Source: Omphalotus guepiniiformis (Eukaryota; Basidiomycota; Agaricomycetes; Agaricales; Omphalotaceae). From it: a stretch of DNA of 64,000 nucleotides. The position numbers and the translations under genes were made by a program. Numbering within the stretch: the first letter of the stretch is position 1; each line of letters starts with the position of its first letter. Below are positions 10,380 to 21,530 of this stretch, piece by piece. The stretch spans positions 1 to 64,000 of the forward strand of contig JAQOOI010000077.1 in the NCBI GenBank assembly GCA_028554645.1, written 5' to 3'. Below the pieces are notes generated by a model. That model saw only the letters and a program-made list of their open reading frames with translations, did no database searches and had not been told where the DNA came from.

Positions 10380-10489
10380 TGACAATGATTTTCTTAACTT
10401 TGATTATATTATTACTTAGTAAAGCCTTACTTAAAGATTATTAAATAAAAGATTTTATATAATATCTGCTACAGTAGCCCTGCGACTGC
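10380..10489 (+). pseudogene. Truncated duplicate of the nad2 5' end
   Basis: From the ATG at 10389 the sequence closely follows the nad2 start at 11129: [18 protein letters not shown], then a deletion or stop (ATTATTAAATAAAAGATTTT) and an AATATCTGCTA tail matching nad2. About 95 bases of similarity, then unrelated GC-rich sequence. Not functional. Confidence 0.8.
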
Positions 10490-11128
10490 TATTTTTTTGC
10501 TTTACTAAATTTAAATAAAATATTAAATTTAGTTGCTCCCTGCTAAAGCAGCCCGTCGCTTTCCCCCCTTTTGGACGCGCTGCTGCCTGCTTTAGCGGGG
10601 AGGGAGCGAGCGCAAAGCGGGGGGGGGGGGATGGCGAGTATTTTTATTTTTAATAAATGATTTTTTATAAAATTTATTTTTTTACCTCCTTGCTCACATT
10701 CACTAGTTGCATAGCGCCCTTTCACTTATCTCATTAGCGGGAGGGTGTTAAAATGTAAGCTAGGCTGAGCTAAAGTTATACTTGCTTTTATTTACCATCT
10801 CTCGCTGCTGCTTTAGCAAGAGCAGCGACAGCTAAAGCAGGCGACCCACTATTTTTTAACTTACAAAATACACTTTCGCAATACCCACCCACTTTTTTGC
10901 CTTAGCAACTAATTATCCCTCCCCCCCCCCTTGCTCCGCAACCCGTTCGCTGCTCTGGCTAAATCAGCAGCGAGAGCGGAGGGGAGGAGCAGGGAAAATT
11001 AACAAGGTAGTGTAGGAGGAAGGTTAAAATTGAACTAGAATTGTAAATGCGAAAAAAAGATAAGTGAGCGATTGCCTGTGAATAGCTTAAGCAAGAAAGA
11101 TACTAAATATAATAAATAAATTAAAAGA
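10490..11128. other. Spacer upstream of nad2
   Basis: GC hairpins at 10535-10635 (ending in a G run), 10800-10840 and 10915-11000, separated by AT-rich sequence. The ORF at 10543-10725 is repeat translation. No promoter recognised. Confidence 0.6.
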
Positions 11129-13159
11129 ATGATTTTTTTAACTTTAATTATATTATTACTTAGTAAAGCCTTACTTAAGGATTTATTACTAAAAGATTTT
11201 TATTATAGAATATCTGCTATAATTCTACTATTTTCTGCATTACTAAGTTTCAATATATTATTAAATATAGATATAGTAACAGGGATAGGAATATATAATG
11301 GATTATTCCACATTAATTTGATAAGTCAAGTAATAGAAATATTTTTATTATTTATAGGTTCTACAATATTAATATCATGACCAATACAAAAAGAATTTAT
11401 AATAGAAGTTATAAATACAAAATATAACAATAATATAGATTCTCACTCTATCGCATCCTTCTCTCGCAGCGCGAGCAGCGACAGCTTTAGCAGCCCCTTT
11501 TCCCTTTCCTCCACCTACGGTAATGGGACGGAAGGAAAAGCAAGTGGAGATATGGGCGCAAATTGGGTTGGGGTTAACAATATTACCTATAATTTAGCAA
11601 ATAATGTTTCTTTAAAAACAACAGCCTCAGATGCTAGCAGCTACAGCAAGAAAAATATTTCTTCCTTATATTCATTAGTACACGGTTTACTAATAGAAAG
11701 ATCTAATAAAAATTTAAATATTAGTAAAACTATAAATTATTCTATACTAAATAATAATAATTATATAAGTTTTTCTATAAATTATTCTATATTAGTTTTA
11801 TTTTGTACATTAGGTGCATCATTATTAATATCTTGTTCAGATTTAATATCAATGTATTTAAGTATAGAGCTACAATCTTTTTCTTTATATGTTTTATCTA
11901 CATTATATAAAGATTCAGAATTATCAACAAATGCAGGTTTAAAATATTTTTTATTAGGAGGACTTTCTTCTTGTTTAATTTTATTTGGAGCAGGTTTAAT
12001 TTATGCTTATACAGGAATTACTAATTTTGAATCAATTTATAGTTTATTATCTGTATTTTCTTTAGAAATTAATGATAATTTAGTACAAATTTTTTATTCT
12101 TTTATTTCAAGCACGGTCGCTCCCTTTCACTTTGTGAGTGAGCTCTCTCACTTTGTGACGGCTGCTTTAGCAAGAGAGTATAATGGATCAATTTTTTTAG
12201 GTATTATTTTTATTTTTGTAGGATTTTTATTTAAAATTTCAGCAGCACCTTTTCACAATTGGTCGCCTGATGTATATGATGATAGTCCAACAATAGTAAC
12301 TATCTGATTAACTATAATACCAAAAATATCAATTTTAATATTATTATTAGAATTACATATACATATAGATCTTATAGATCAATTAAGTTTATTTGGAAAT
12401 TTAAATTTATTTAATTTTAATATTGATACTATTACTAAAAATTTATTACTTATTACTTCATTATTATCTTTAATAATTGGTAGTGTTGTAGGTTTAGCTC
12501 AAAATAGAATTAAAAGATTATTAGCTTATAGTACGATATCTCATATAGGATTTATTTTATTAGCTTTAGGTATAAATACTGAACAGTCTATAGATTCATT
12601 TATCTTTTATATAATACAATACATTATTACTAATTTAAATATATTTTTAATAATTATAGGTTTAAGTTATATGATAAATCAATCTATTAATAAAGATCAA
12701 AATACATCTATTAAAGATATAAGATATATATCTGAATTTAAAGGTCAATTTTATTTAAATCCTTTAATAATTTTAAGTTTTACTATATGTTTATTCTCTA
12801 TGGCGGGTATACCTCCATTAATAGGTTTTTTTTCAAAACAATTTGTTTTATATTCCGCAGTTCAAAACGGATATAATTTTATATCTTTTATAGCTATATT
12901 TGTAAGTGTAATAAGTGCTTCATATTACTTAAAAATAATCAAAACATTTTTTATAAGCACGGGAGCTAAAGCAAGAGTCGCAGTCTCTAGTGCTCTTGCT
13001 AAAGCAGCAGCGAGAGAAAATAATTCATTAGAAAAATTAAGTAATATCCATAGTTTTTTAATATCTACTTTAACATTATCTATATTATTATTTATTTTTA
13101 AACCTTCTTTAATTTTAAATATTACACAATTATTATCTTTATCTCTATTTTACATTTAA
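11129..13159 (+). CDS. nad2: NADH dehydrogenase subunit 2, with GC-element insertions
   Basis: Complex I proton-pumping subunit. 676 residues when TGA codons at 11378 and 12305 are read as Trp; long for the family. Conserved core: [74 protein letters not shown] and [17 protein letters not shown]. At least three low-complexity inserts look like translated GC elements: about residues 105-145 ([15 protein letters not shown]), about 328-352 ([24 protein letters not shown]) and about 611-630 ([21 protein letters not shown]). All keep the frame. The last two begin with the same AAGCACGG bases. The stop TAA overlaps the nad3 ATG by one base, so the two are co-transcribed. Confidence 0.95.
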
Positions 13160-13533
13160 TGAATAATTTATTGTTTTTATTTATTCTGGTGCCTTTACTT
13201 TCTATTGTTTTTTTAGTTTTAAATTTTTTTTTATCTTTTCACAAACCTGATGAATCTAAAGTATCACCTTATGAATGTGGATTTTTAAGTATAGAGGGTC
13301 AAACTAGATCTACTTTTCAAATTCATTTTTATATTGTAGGTTTACTTTTTTTAGTTTTTGATCTTGAAATTTTACTGCTAATGCCTGTTTCTGTTACACT
13401 ATACCATATTAGTACTTTTGGTTTTACTATTGCAATTATATTTTTTATTATTATAACAATAGGTTTTGTTTTAGAATTAGGTTCAGGAGCCATTAAATTA
13501 TCTAATGCAGAAACTATATCAAAAAAAAAATAA
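13159..13533 (+). CDS. nad3: NADH dehydrogenase subunit 3
   Basis: Complex I membrane subunit near the quinone site. 124 residues. Landmarks: FHKPDESKVSPYECGF, with the conserved Glu-Cys-Gly loop, and FYIVGLLFLVFDLEILLLMP. The start ATG shares its A with the nad2 stop (TAATG), a coupling seen in many fungal mitogenomes. It ends in a lysine run before TAA. No insertion elements. Confidence 0.97.
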   Translation: MNNLLFLFILVPLLSIVFLVLNFFLSFHKPDESKVSPYECGFLSIEGQTRSTFQIHFYIVGLLFLVFDLEILLLMPVSVTLYHISTFGFTIAIIFFIIITIGFVLELGSGAIKLSNAETISKKK

Positions 13534-14156
13534 AATTAAACCCCTATTAAATTATAACAGTATTATATTTTTAAGTTTACCGTTCCCTCTTGCTTATGCA
13601 ATCCGTACGGAGCGTTCCTGCTTTAGCTGTCGCTTAGAGCGAGGGAGGGAAAAAATGAAAATATCTAAATAATATAATTATACTAATAAATTAATGTTAA
13701 TACTAAATTAAATTTTAAGTCTAATCTTATTTTCATATTAATAAAATATTAAAAAGTAAAGATTTAGTTACTTAGTCTCTCCCTGCTTTAGCTCCCCTGC
13801 TTTAGCAGCCCTGCTTTAGCAAAAAAAAAAAGGGGTCCCTCGCTTTGCGATGGGGGGGGGGATAAGAGCCCCTTTTTTAATTTGGAGATCACTTTATTAG
13901 AGAGAGATATAATTCTTTCTTGGCTAATTTAAGTTGTATAACTAACCTTAATTTAAATTTTCTTTAACTTAGAAGGTGAGATTCATAATCTCAAATAAGT
14001 TTAGTGTGCTAGCCCCTCACTTACCTTATTCCTTTAAGCAAGTTAATCGTTGGTTAAGGTTGGAGTCCACTCCCCTCCCCTTCCCCCCCTGCTTTAGCAG
14101 GGGAGGGGAAGGGGAGAGTGCTTTTTATTATCACTAATATTATTTATTTATTTAAT
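13534..14156. other. Spacer after nad3 with palindromes
   Basis: GC palindromes at 13583-13650, 13780-13862 and 14072-14118. The last is a near-perfect inverted repeat around CTGCTTTAGCAG with CCCCTCCCCTTCCCC arms. A short hairpin at 13976-13992 mimics a tRNA-Met anticodon arm, but no cloverleaf forms around it. Confidence 0.6.
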
Positions 14157-14859
14157 ATGTTTTACGTTTTATGTTTTATGTTTTATGTTTTTATATATTT
14201 TAGTGTAATAAAAATTTGCCTTATCATTAATATGATTATATGTAACTTTTTTGAATGAGGTGCTGAAGGGAGTTTGGAATCGAGGGGTTCTGATCTAGAA
14301 TATTCTTCCCCTCCCCTCCCCTACCCCTTCCCCTCCCCAAAGGGGCTGGCTGCTTTAGCTGGGGGAGGGGTAGGGGACCCATTCCTGCTTTAGCTGTCGC
14401 TTATAGCGAGGGGATCCCCGCCCCATTCCTGCTTTAGCTTTCGCTTAGAGCGAGAGGTGCTAAAGCAGGGGTGCTAAAGCAGGGAGGAGAAGCTGTTAAC
14501 AGAATAGTTGAAGCTTTAAGTGGTAAAAGTAATCTAGTTTCTAATTTTAACTCAGACTCTTTCTTAAACTCTTTTTATGATTATCTAAATTCATTAAGTT
14601 TATTAAAATTATCTGCTTTATACCATCTAATAGTGTTAACATTAATATGTATTATTTTATCTAATATTTTGTCAGCGCTTTGCTTTAGCAAGGAAATGAG
14701 ATCATAAAATACTTTAATTTAAAAGAAAGGTTTCCTAAATTAGCTTTTTTTTTAAGGCTAAGATTAAAATTTAAAAAATATTATCTAATACTAAGTTTTT
14801 CTTTAATATTTTTTATTAGTATCGCTTCTATTTTTATAAATATTATAGTTTTATACTAA
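14157..14859 (+). pseudogene. Broken plasmid-type membrane protein gene
   Basis: Three frame-shifted segments. Segment 1, from the ATG at 14157, is hydrophobic and ends FFEWGAEGSLESRGSDLEYS, then enters a GC cluster (14307-14486). Segment 2 (14487-14670) reads VNRIVEALSGKSNL, then FYDYLNSLSLLKLSALYHLIV with a membrane helix. A second GC element (about 14675-14702) shifts the frame. Segment 3 gives IIKYFNLKERFPKLAFFLRL, a helix and a stop at 14857. The order helix, KYFxLxxRFPKL, helix is that of ORFs in fungal mitochondrial plasmids and plasmid-derived mitogenome regions. Related pieces: 866-1539 and 28337-28522. Function unknown. Confidence 0.65.
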
Positions 14860-16165
14860 AAAAATGATTAAGCAAAACAATTATTCACTGCGCTAGCACT
14901 ATTTATCGATAAGCCTAAAAAATTTTTTTTTTTCCTTAATTATCTCGCACTTGCTAAAACAGCAGCGAGAGCGAGCGCTCCCTCACTAATGTGAAGAGCC
15001 CCGCAATATGGAATTAGCTGGTCCTAATATCCCTTTTTTTTTTAATTTTAAATATAAGCTTTGTTCAACAGTTTTGCTTTAGCAGTAGCTATTTTTTCAG
15101 TTAATTGTGTAGGTTGCATTGTACACACCACCTTCATTTAAGGAAGAAGGTAGCGCTCCTTTTCTATTCACCAATACTTACCAGCTATATGTAGGCAATT
15201 ATTATTTTTTTTAAAGTACATCAGCACATATCATAGCAAGGTTTACTATATTATAATTAATTTAATCATTACTGAACTATCTCTCCTTCTATTTAATTTT
15301 TTAAAAAATATCTAAGGAAGGGCTACTATCCCTCTTCCTGCTTTAGCTGAGGGAGCAGAAGATGTATAAAACATTGAAAAATAAAGGAGGTAAAAGCGTG
15401 TTAACTATAGAAAATTAATCTTATATAATCACATTTAAAGGCCTCAAACGATTAATATTTTAATACAAGCGCCCTTTCCCTTATGGGGTGGTGAGCGAGG
15501 GTATTTATAGTTAGATTGAGTTTGAGTAGCAATCGTTAGCGCAGGGAGGTTGTAATATAAATAATTAAATAAATTATAAAATGTTTAATTAAAAATAAGT
15601 TTTCGCGCCCCTCCCATTCCTGCTTTAGCTGTTGCTTAGAGCGAGGGGTGCTAAAGCAGGGAGCGAGAGATTTTACTTATATTAATATTAAAAAAGTATC
15701 TTTTTATTTAATTTAAAAAGTTTAGTTAAAACATAAAAAAAACAAAAAGCGGAGGTAAAAAGCTTACCTTCTTAGTTTTAAGCAGCACTGTGTCTAGGTA
15801 GAAAGGATGATGTAGTAGTGCGTAGCAGTGCAGACAATCACCTTTCTTGCTAAAGCAGCAGCGAGTGTTTAAGAGTAACACTACTTATTTAGTGTGGATT
15901 TGATAGTCCCTCCTCCACCTTTGGTGATTGTTGAATGGAGATTGGTGATTGGTGATTGTGATTGGTGAGTGAGTGTTTCAGCTTAACTAAATAATATTAT
16001 AAAAACTCTTTTTACACCTTTCGCGCCCACCCTTTCGCATTTGCTGCTAAAGCAGGGTGCTAAAGCAGGGTGCTAAAGCAGCGGGAGGGTGCTTGAAATA
16101 TAAAAAAACGCGGAGCGATCGCGGAGCGGAAAATAACAATAACTAATTTTATTAATAGAATTATA
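14860..16165. other. Spacer with scattered GC elements
   Basis: No gene recognised. GC hairpins at about 14945-14990, 15330-15355, 15470-15500, 15605-15670 and 16020-16095. A (GATTGGTGATTG) low-complexity run lies at 15938-15976. An imperfect inverted repeat lies near 15735-15765 (GGTAAAAAGCTTACC). Confidence 0.6.
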
Positions 16166-17960
16166 ATGCGTAAAGATCTGGTTAATTTTAAGTATTTAAG
16201 TGATTTATCTTTAAGAAAGAATCTTAGTGACTCTTTAAATAATATATCTAGATTTGTAAAAGAAGAACAGCACAGTAATAATGATACTAATGAATTAAAA
16301 GAAAAAAAAAATTATGATATTAGTTTAACAAAAGATTATAAAAATTTAAATAAATTGTTAGGAGTTAAAGGTGTAAAGTTTAATCAAATTATAGATATTA
16401 ATAAGATTAAATATTTAATATTTTCTTTAAATAATAGTCATTTGAGTTCTCAGAGAACAGGTAACAAATTTGAGATGGATTTATTTTATTCTTTAAGATT
16501 AGTAGTTTCAGATTTAAAAAATAATTCCTTGCCTCGCTCTCGCTGCGCGAGCGCTCGCGCACCAGGCAGAAAACAATAATTGAAATTGATTATCCCTCCC
16601 CTGCTTTAGCTGCGGGGTCGCTTGCCTAAGAAAGCAAGGGTGAAAAAATAATACACAATACACAAACACAATTTAAAAAATAATTATTCTTGAATTAAAG
16701 ATGGCGGGACTATGGAAATTTATTATGTTTCATCTAAAAAAGATAATAATGTTAAAGAAGGTTTTAGATTTAGAAAGAGTGGTTTTCAATTTAAAAGTTT
16801 AATACCTTCGATTATAAAAGTAATAACTTTAAATAATTCTATTAATATTAAGCAGTTAAGAGTTAATATTTATATTATTTTCTCCCTTGCTTTAGCTGTC
16901 GCACCCTCGATTTCCTTGCTAAAGCAAAGGAGCGAACGGGGCTACAGCAAGCGGGCGGGAGGGAGCAAAAGGGGAGGGTGCTGCGCAAACGAGAAGCGAG
17001 AGGGAGAAGAAAATTTAAGTAATTTTCTTTATGTTACAAATCTCAATGAATCTGTTCAAATATTACATCTTTGTTTTAGTGATTAGGTATTTACTAGTAA
17101 TAAAATAGATTTCAAATTATATAAAGAAATATATAAAATACAAAATATTATTTTTATAGTTAAAAAAGATATTAATAAAAAAATAGATTCTGTTTTAAAT
17201 GATGAGTTTTAATTTTTAAATAAAAACAAAAAAATATTTGTCGCTGCGCTCGCTCTCGCTGCTGCTTTAGCAAGTGCGAGAAAAATAAGAAAATTTATTT
17301 GTATAAAAAATTGCAATATATTAAAAATTATTCTCTAAGTTCTATAAATTTAATTTTAATATTAAGAAATTATATTTTTGAAGCGCTGCGCCAGCATTAC
17401 TCCACTGCTAAAGCAGCAGCAAAAGCATCTAAAGCAGCTAAAGCAGGCAGGGGGGGCGAGAATTGCATAAGCAAGAGGGAGCTGCTAAAGCAGGAAAAGA
17501 AAAAATTTAAATTTAAGACCCTCTTAATGACATATTATCTTTATATTAAAAAAATATTATTGAAACAGAAGAATTAATTAGATCAAATGTTAAAGAGGAT
17601 AAAATCATTGAAGAACTTAAAAAAAAGCTGGCGCTCGCGCAGCGAGCGAAATAATTTAAAATTAGATATTTTAAAATTAAAGAAAATAGTTGATACTCCC
17701 TCTTGCTTTAGCAACCCCTAGCTAAAGCAGGGGACGGCGGTCGCCGAAGGCGGAAGGGGGAAAAAATGAAGTTAATAAAAATAAAGCTATTAATCAAGAA
17801 AATTAAAAAAATAGAAAGAAAAAAATTAAAGCAGGCGCTCGCGCAGCGAGCGAAATAATAATGAATTAAATGATTTTATTAAAAAAATTATAAATTAAAT
17901 AATAAAGATTTTGATAATAATAATGAGGCTAGTTTAGATAATAATAAAGATAAGTAGTAT
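16166..17960 (+). pseudogene. Unrecognised degenerate coding region
   Basis: A chain of open segments in changing frames: 16166-16579 (MRKDLVNFKYLSDLSLRKNL, hydrophilic, ending in a translated GC element), 16712-17086 (VSSKKDNNVKEGFRFRKSGF), 17087-17210, 17299-17577 and 17578-17640 (EELIRSNVKEDKIIEELKKK). Each break coincides with a GC-rich palindrome (16540-16640, 16880-17010, 17238-17280, 17380-17490, 17625-17650, 17700-17765, 17830-17855). Remove these and a Lys/Asn-rich protein of several hundred residues seems likely. I do not recognise it. Given the neighbours, a plasmid gene such as the N-terminal part of an RNA polymerase is possible but unproven. Confidence 0.45.
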
Positions 17961-18287
17961 ATAAGGACATTGATTTTAGGAGCTTATAGGTTTTTCCTGC
18001 GGAGCTGCGGAGAAGTATTACACTTTTTTGTGTTTTTTGTTTTTTTCTCGCACCCCTGCGTAGCAGCTCATTGCTAAAGCAAAGGAGCAAGCCATAACTA
18101 AAATAAAGCAGGAAAAGCGAGGGCTGCTAAAGCTGGGGCTGCTAAAGCTGGGGCTGCTAAAGCAGGGAGCGAGCCTTCGGCGGCTGCTAAAGCAGCGCTT
18201 TTTTTTACATAAATTGTAGGGAAGCAGCCCAGCTTTAGCTTAGGAATTAATAAGTAAAATTAGAATTTTATTAATATAAATTATTAT
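17956..18287. repeat. Dispersed direct repeat, copy 2 (upstream of atp9)
   Basis: Partner of 65-299. Shares AGTATATAAGGACA at the left and TAAGTAAAATTAGAATTT at the right; differs by inserted GC palindromes (18000-18015, 18045-18190), including three tandem GGGGCTGCTAAAGC units. Confidence 0.6.
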
Positions 18288-18544
18288 GAGATAGTGATAA
18301 AAGAGTCTTAATTATTTATTTTATTAATTTTATTTTTGTTTTAATATTTTTATACACACATACTCCAAAATTAAAGTTATCGCATTAGCGGGAGTGCTTT
18401 AACTTTTTTGCTTTAGCAACATAACAACTAAGTTTAATTTCCTAAGCTAGAGAATAGTTAAAGTTGTATAATAATATTTTTTAGGATGTTAGACGCTATT
18501 TATAAATATAATATTAGATTATTTTTTAATAATTTTTTTTTCTT

Positions 18545-18766
18545 ATGTTAGCAGCAGCAAAATATATAGGAGCAGGTATAGCATGTTCAGGTTTAATCGG
18601 AGCCGGAGTAGGTATTGGTGTAATTTTTTCTTCTTTAATATCATCTACAGCAAGAAATCCTCAAATTAGAGGACAATTATTTACTTATGCTATCTTAGGT
18701 TTCGCTTTAGCAGAAGCTACAGGGTTATTCGCTTTAATGGTAGCATTCTTATTATTATATTCATAA
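18545..18766 (+). CDS. atp9: ATP synthase F0 subunit c (Atp9)
   Basis: Subunit c forms the rotating proteolipid ring of ATP synthase. 73 residues, the normal length. Two helices are joined by the polar loop [11 protein letters not shown]; the proton-binding Glu is in [18 protein letters not shown]. It is encoded in the mitochondrion here rather than in the nucleus, as in many fungi. The upstream 65 bases are AT-rich; a duplicated segment ends about 260 bases upstream. The frame is complete and free of insertions. Confidence 0.97.
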   Translation: MLAAAKYIGAGIACSGLIGAGVGIGVIFSSLISSTARNPQIRGQLFTYAILGFALAEATGLFALMVAFLLLYS

Positions 18767-19323
18767 TAAATTTTATTAAAAAAAAATTAATTGAAACTTT
18801 TACCCCTTAAAACTTTTACTGCTCACAATTATTCTTTTAAACATACTGTTTATAACACTTACTCTAGCTTATTTAGCAAATGCTTAATAAGCTAGTTAAA
18901 GTAAACTAAAGTTAGGCAAGCCTTAGCGAACACATTTACTAACTCTAACTAAGGTAAAGCAAATGTAAAAGTGAGTAAATAATGCTACTTAGACTATAAT
19001 AAATTAAAACTAAAATATTTAATTAAAATATTTGCCAGCAGTGACGAAGGCAAGATAAAAACAACCTAATTATTTATTTATTCTTGTACAACAATTTTTT
19101 TTTTAGGATTGAATTACCAACACAAAATTTGTTTTTTTTAAAAGATTTAAAGATAAAAATTTATACGAAAGTACTATTAAACCTATAAATATTTGAGATG
19201 ATAATTGTGATTAATTTTTATAGTTTTTATATTTTACTTAATTTACTAATTATCATTTCAAATTTATACATTATACTCTCATTATATTATAATAATATTA
19301 ATTATATATTTATAATAAATTAA
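18767..19323. other. Spacer between atp9 and the cox3 leader
   Basis: AT-rich, with an inverted repeat around CTTATTTAGCAAATGCTTAATAAG (about 18867-18890). No gene recognised. Confidence 0.6.
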
Positions 19324-19781
19324 TAAAAGAGAATAAAAATATAGCACAATTAATACTGTGTTATATACTATATTAAGCAATCAACTATGAACATTTTTAT
19401 GTTTAAATTTAATTAAAAAAATTATTTTTCTTTTTATTTTATTTTTATATAAATATATTAAAATATTAGATAAATGGCTAAATATTTTTATAAAAATATG
19501 CAGTGTTGCGTTCGCTAGGCATTTGCTAGGCACCGCTCCCCTCCCCTGCTTTAGCAGGGGTAGGGGAGGCATTTGCTATGCGTTTGCTAGGCGGTCGGCG
19601 GTAGCTAGCTGCTACAGCAAGAGAGGGATTTAATTTTTCTCTTTTGCTAAGGCTTACTATCACTAATGTAAGTAAGTGAGTGAGTTTTTAATTTAGCAAC
19701 AAATTTATAAATTATTTCTAGCTTAAATAAAAAATTACATCTTGATGTCAACACCACATTAGTGAGTAAAAACAAAATTTT
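19324..19781 (+). promoter_or_regulatory. cox3 5' leader region (duplicated at 384-860)
   Basis: Immediately upstream of the cox3 ATG at 19782 and present a second time before the ORF at 866. Compared with that copy, this one carries an extra GC palindrome at about 19533-19568 (CTCCCCTGCTTTAGCAGGGG core, AGGCA on both sides) within the 11-bp GCGTTTGCTAG-like array. It probably holds the cox3 5' UTR and possibly a promoter, by position only. Confidence 0.6.
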
Positions 19782-21530
19782 ATGACAAATTTACAATTAA
19801 TTCAAAATAAAAATAAATTTCAGTCTCATACTTATCATCTTGTTGACCAATCTCCTTGGCCTTTTTTAATAAGTTGAACTTTATTTTTTATGGCAATAGG
19901 AGCTGTTTTATATATGCATGGTTTTAATAATGGTGGATGATTATTATTTTTAGGTTTTATTTTAACATCATCAGTAATGTACTTTTGATTAGGAGATGTA
20001 AATACAGAGGGAAGTTTATTAGGAAATCATACAAAAGAAGTAAAAAATGGTTTAATGATAGGATTTATACTTTTTGTAATTAGTGAAGTTTTTGCTTTTT
20101 TATCTGTATTTTGAGCTTACTTCCACTCTAGTATAGTACCTAGTGTAGAAATAGGAGGATACTGACCTCCTTTAGGTATTGTACCTTTAAATCCATTTTC
20201 TATTTCATTACTTAATACTTTTTTATTATTATCTAGTGGTGTTAGCCACAAATGTGAAATATCTGATTTTATTTTTTTGATTAGTGGAACTTTACCCTAT
20301 CATGTTAAATTAAGTACTACAGAAGTGTCTATATTGCAGAAAGATTTGGACACATTAAGAAATTTAAGTGAATATAATAAAATGTACTCAAATCTAAAAA
20401 ATGAAAAAAATATAACTAATCTATTAAGACCATATGATCATTTTTTTAAAACTAATGAACCCTATTTAAAAAATCAAGTTGATTTATTAGAAGAGAAATG
20501 AATAAATAAATTAAGAAATACTAATGATAAATTTAATAAAGATTTAATTGAATTAAGTTCTTCTAATAAATTTGATTTAAAAGGACATTTTAATTTAGAT
20601 ATGAATAAAACAGAATTATCTAATTTAATTAATAATATAAATCCTCTATTTAATAAATTTCGTAATAAATATATCATTAAAAATGAAGATAATATGGAAA
20701 ATACTTATATTAAATTAGATGGAGAATGGCTAAGTATAAATGTAAAAGATACATTTGAATTATTAAAGGAAACTTCTAAATGATTATCTAATAATGAAAA
20801 TGTTATTACTAATATAGGGATAAATGGTAGTGTTGGTGTAGGTGCTGCTTTGTTATATTCTCAAATTACTAAAGCATATGCTAAGAGCGTAGATACTATT
20901 TTGGAACTTCCTAATTTTAAAAATTTAAATGAAGAAACAAAAAAGGAAATAATTTTAGAATTAACTAAAAATAAAAAAATTTTCAATGTAACAGGTGGTA
21001 CCTTATTGGTAATAAGTTTGTATACTATTATTCGATGTATAGCAAAAGTAACACCTTTAGGTTTTTCAATAAATGTAAATAGTGCTACTGAAAGTGGAAG
21101 TTCTGATATAGTAAAAAGCTCTTTATTGCCATTATTACCTAACAAAAAATTTCCTAAATGATTAAGAAATACTATGCTTTTTATATTTACTATGATATTT
21201 TTTAATATAATTCATTTTGTTTTTCCTGTAGAATCTTATATTTTTTTTAAATATCTTAAATTTATATTTTTATTATTTTTAATTTTATTAACATTATACA
21301 ATTTGTTTAGTGCTTTAATAATAATTATAAGTAATAGTAAGCAAAAAGATATTACTATATCTAAATATTACCCTAAATTTATAAAAAATCACTTAAATTA
21401 TTTAATGAAAATTAGAAAATCTGCTCCGCAGGAAGGTATTAATTTTTTCATTTTAATATATTTAAAAACAGCTTTATTTTCTTTTTTATTATTAATATTA
21501 TTTATATTAATTATTTTTTTATTTAAGTAA
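19782..21530 (+). CDS. cox3: cox3 N-terminal part fused in frame to a plasmid-type ORF
   Basis: One continuous frame of 582 residues (TGA = Trp). Residues 1 to about 154 are cytochrome c oxidase subunit 3: HLVDQSPWPFLISW, LGNHTKEVKNGLMIGF, FWAYFHSSIVPSVEIGGYWP and LNPFSISLLNTFLLLSSG. There the cox3 similarity ends. Instead of the family's remaining ~115 residues, with the helices that complete the subunit, about 430 unrelated residues follow: a hydrophilic Asn/Lys/Leu coiled-coil-like part (about 170-340), a glycine-rich hydrophobic stretch (GINGSVGVGAALLYS), and a C-terminal section with several membrane helices like those of plasmid ORFs. It is either a truncated chimeric copy (intact cox3 elsewhere) or the only cox3, disrupted. 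An unspliced intron is less likely because no homing-endonuclease motif is present. Confidence 0.85.

Noticed and set aside
13973..13995. tRNA-Met-like anticodon arm TGAGA-TTCATAA-TCTCA
   Set aside because: No acceptor, D or T arm can be paired around it, so it is probably a chance hairpin.
20474..21145. Minus-strand frames opposite the cox3 chimera
   Set aside because: Shadow frames; the plus strand carries the continuous frame with cox3 residues and Trp-TGA use.
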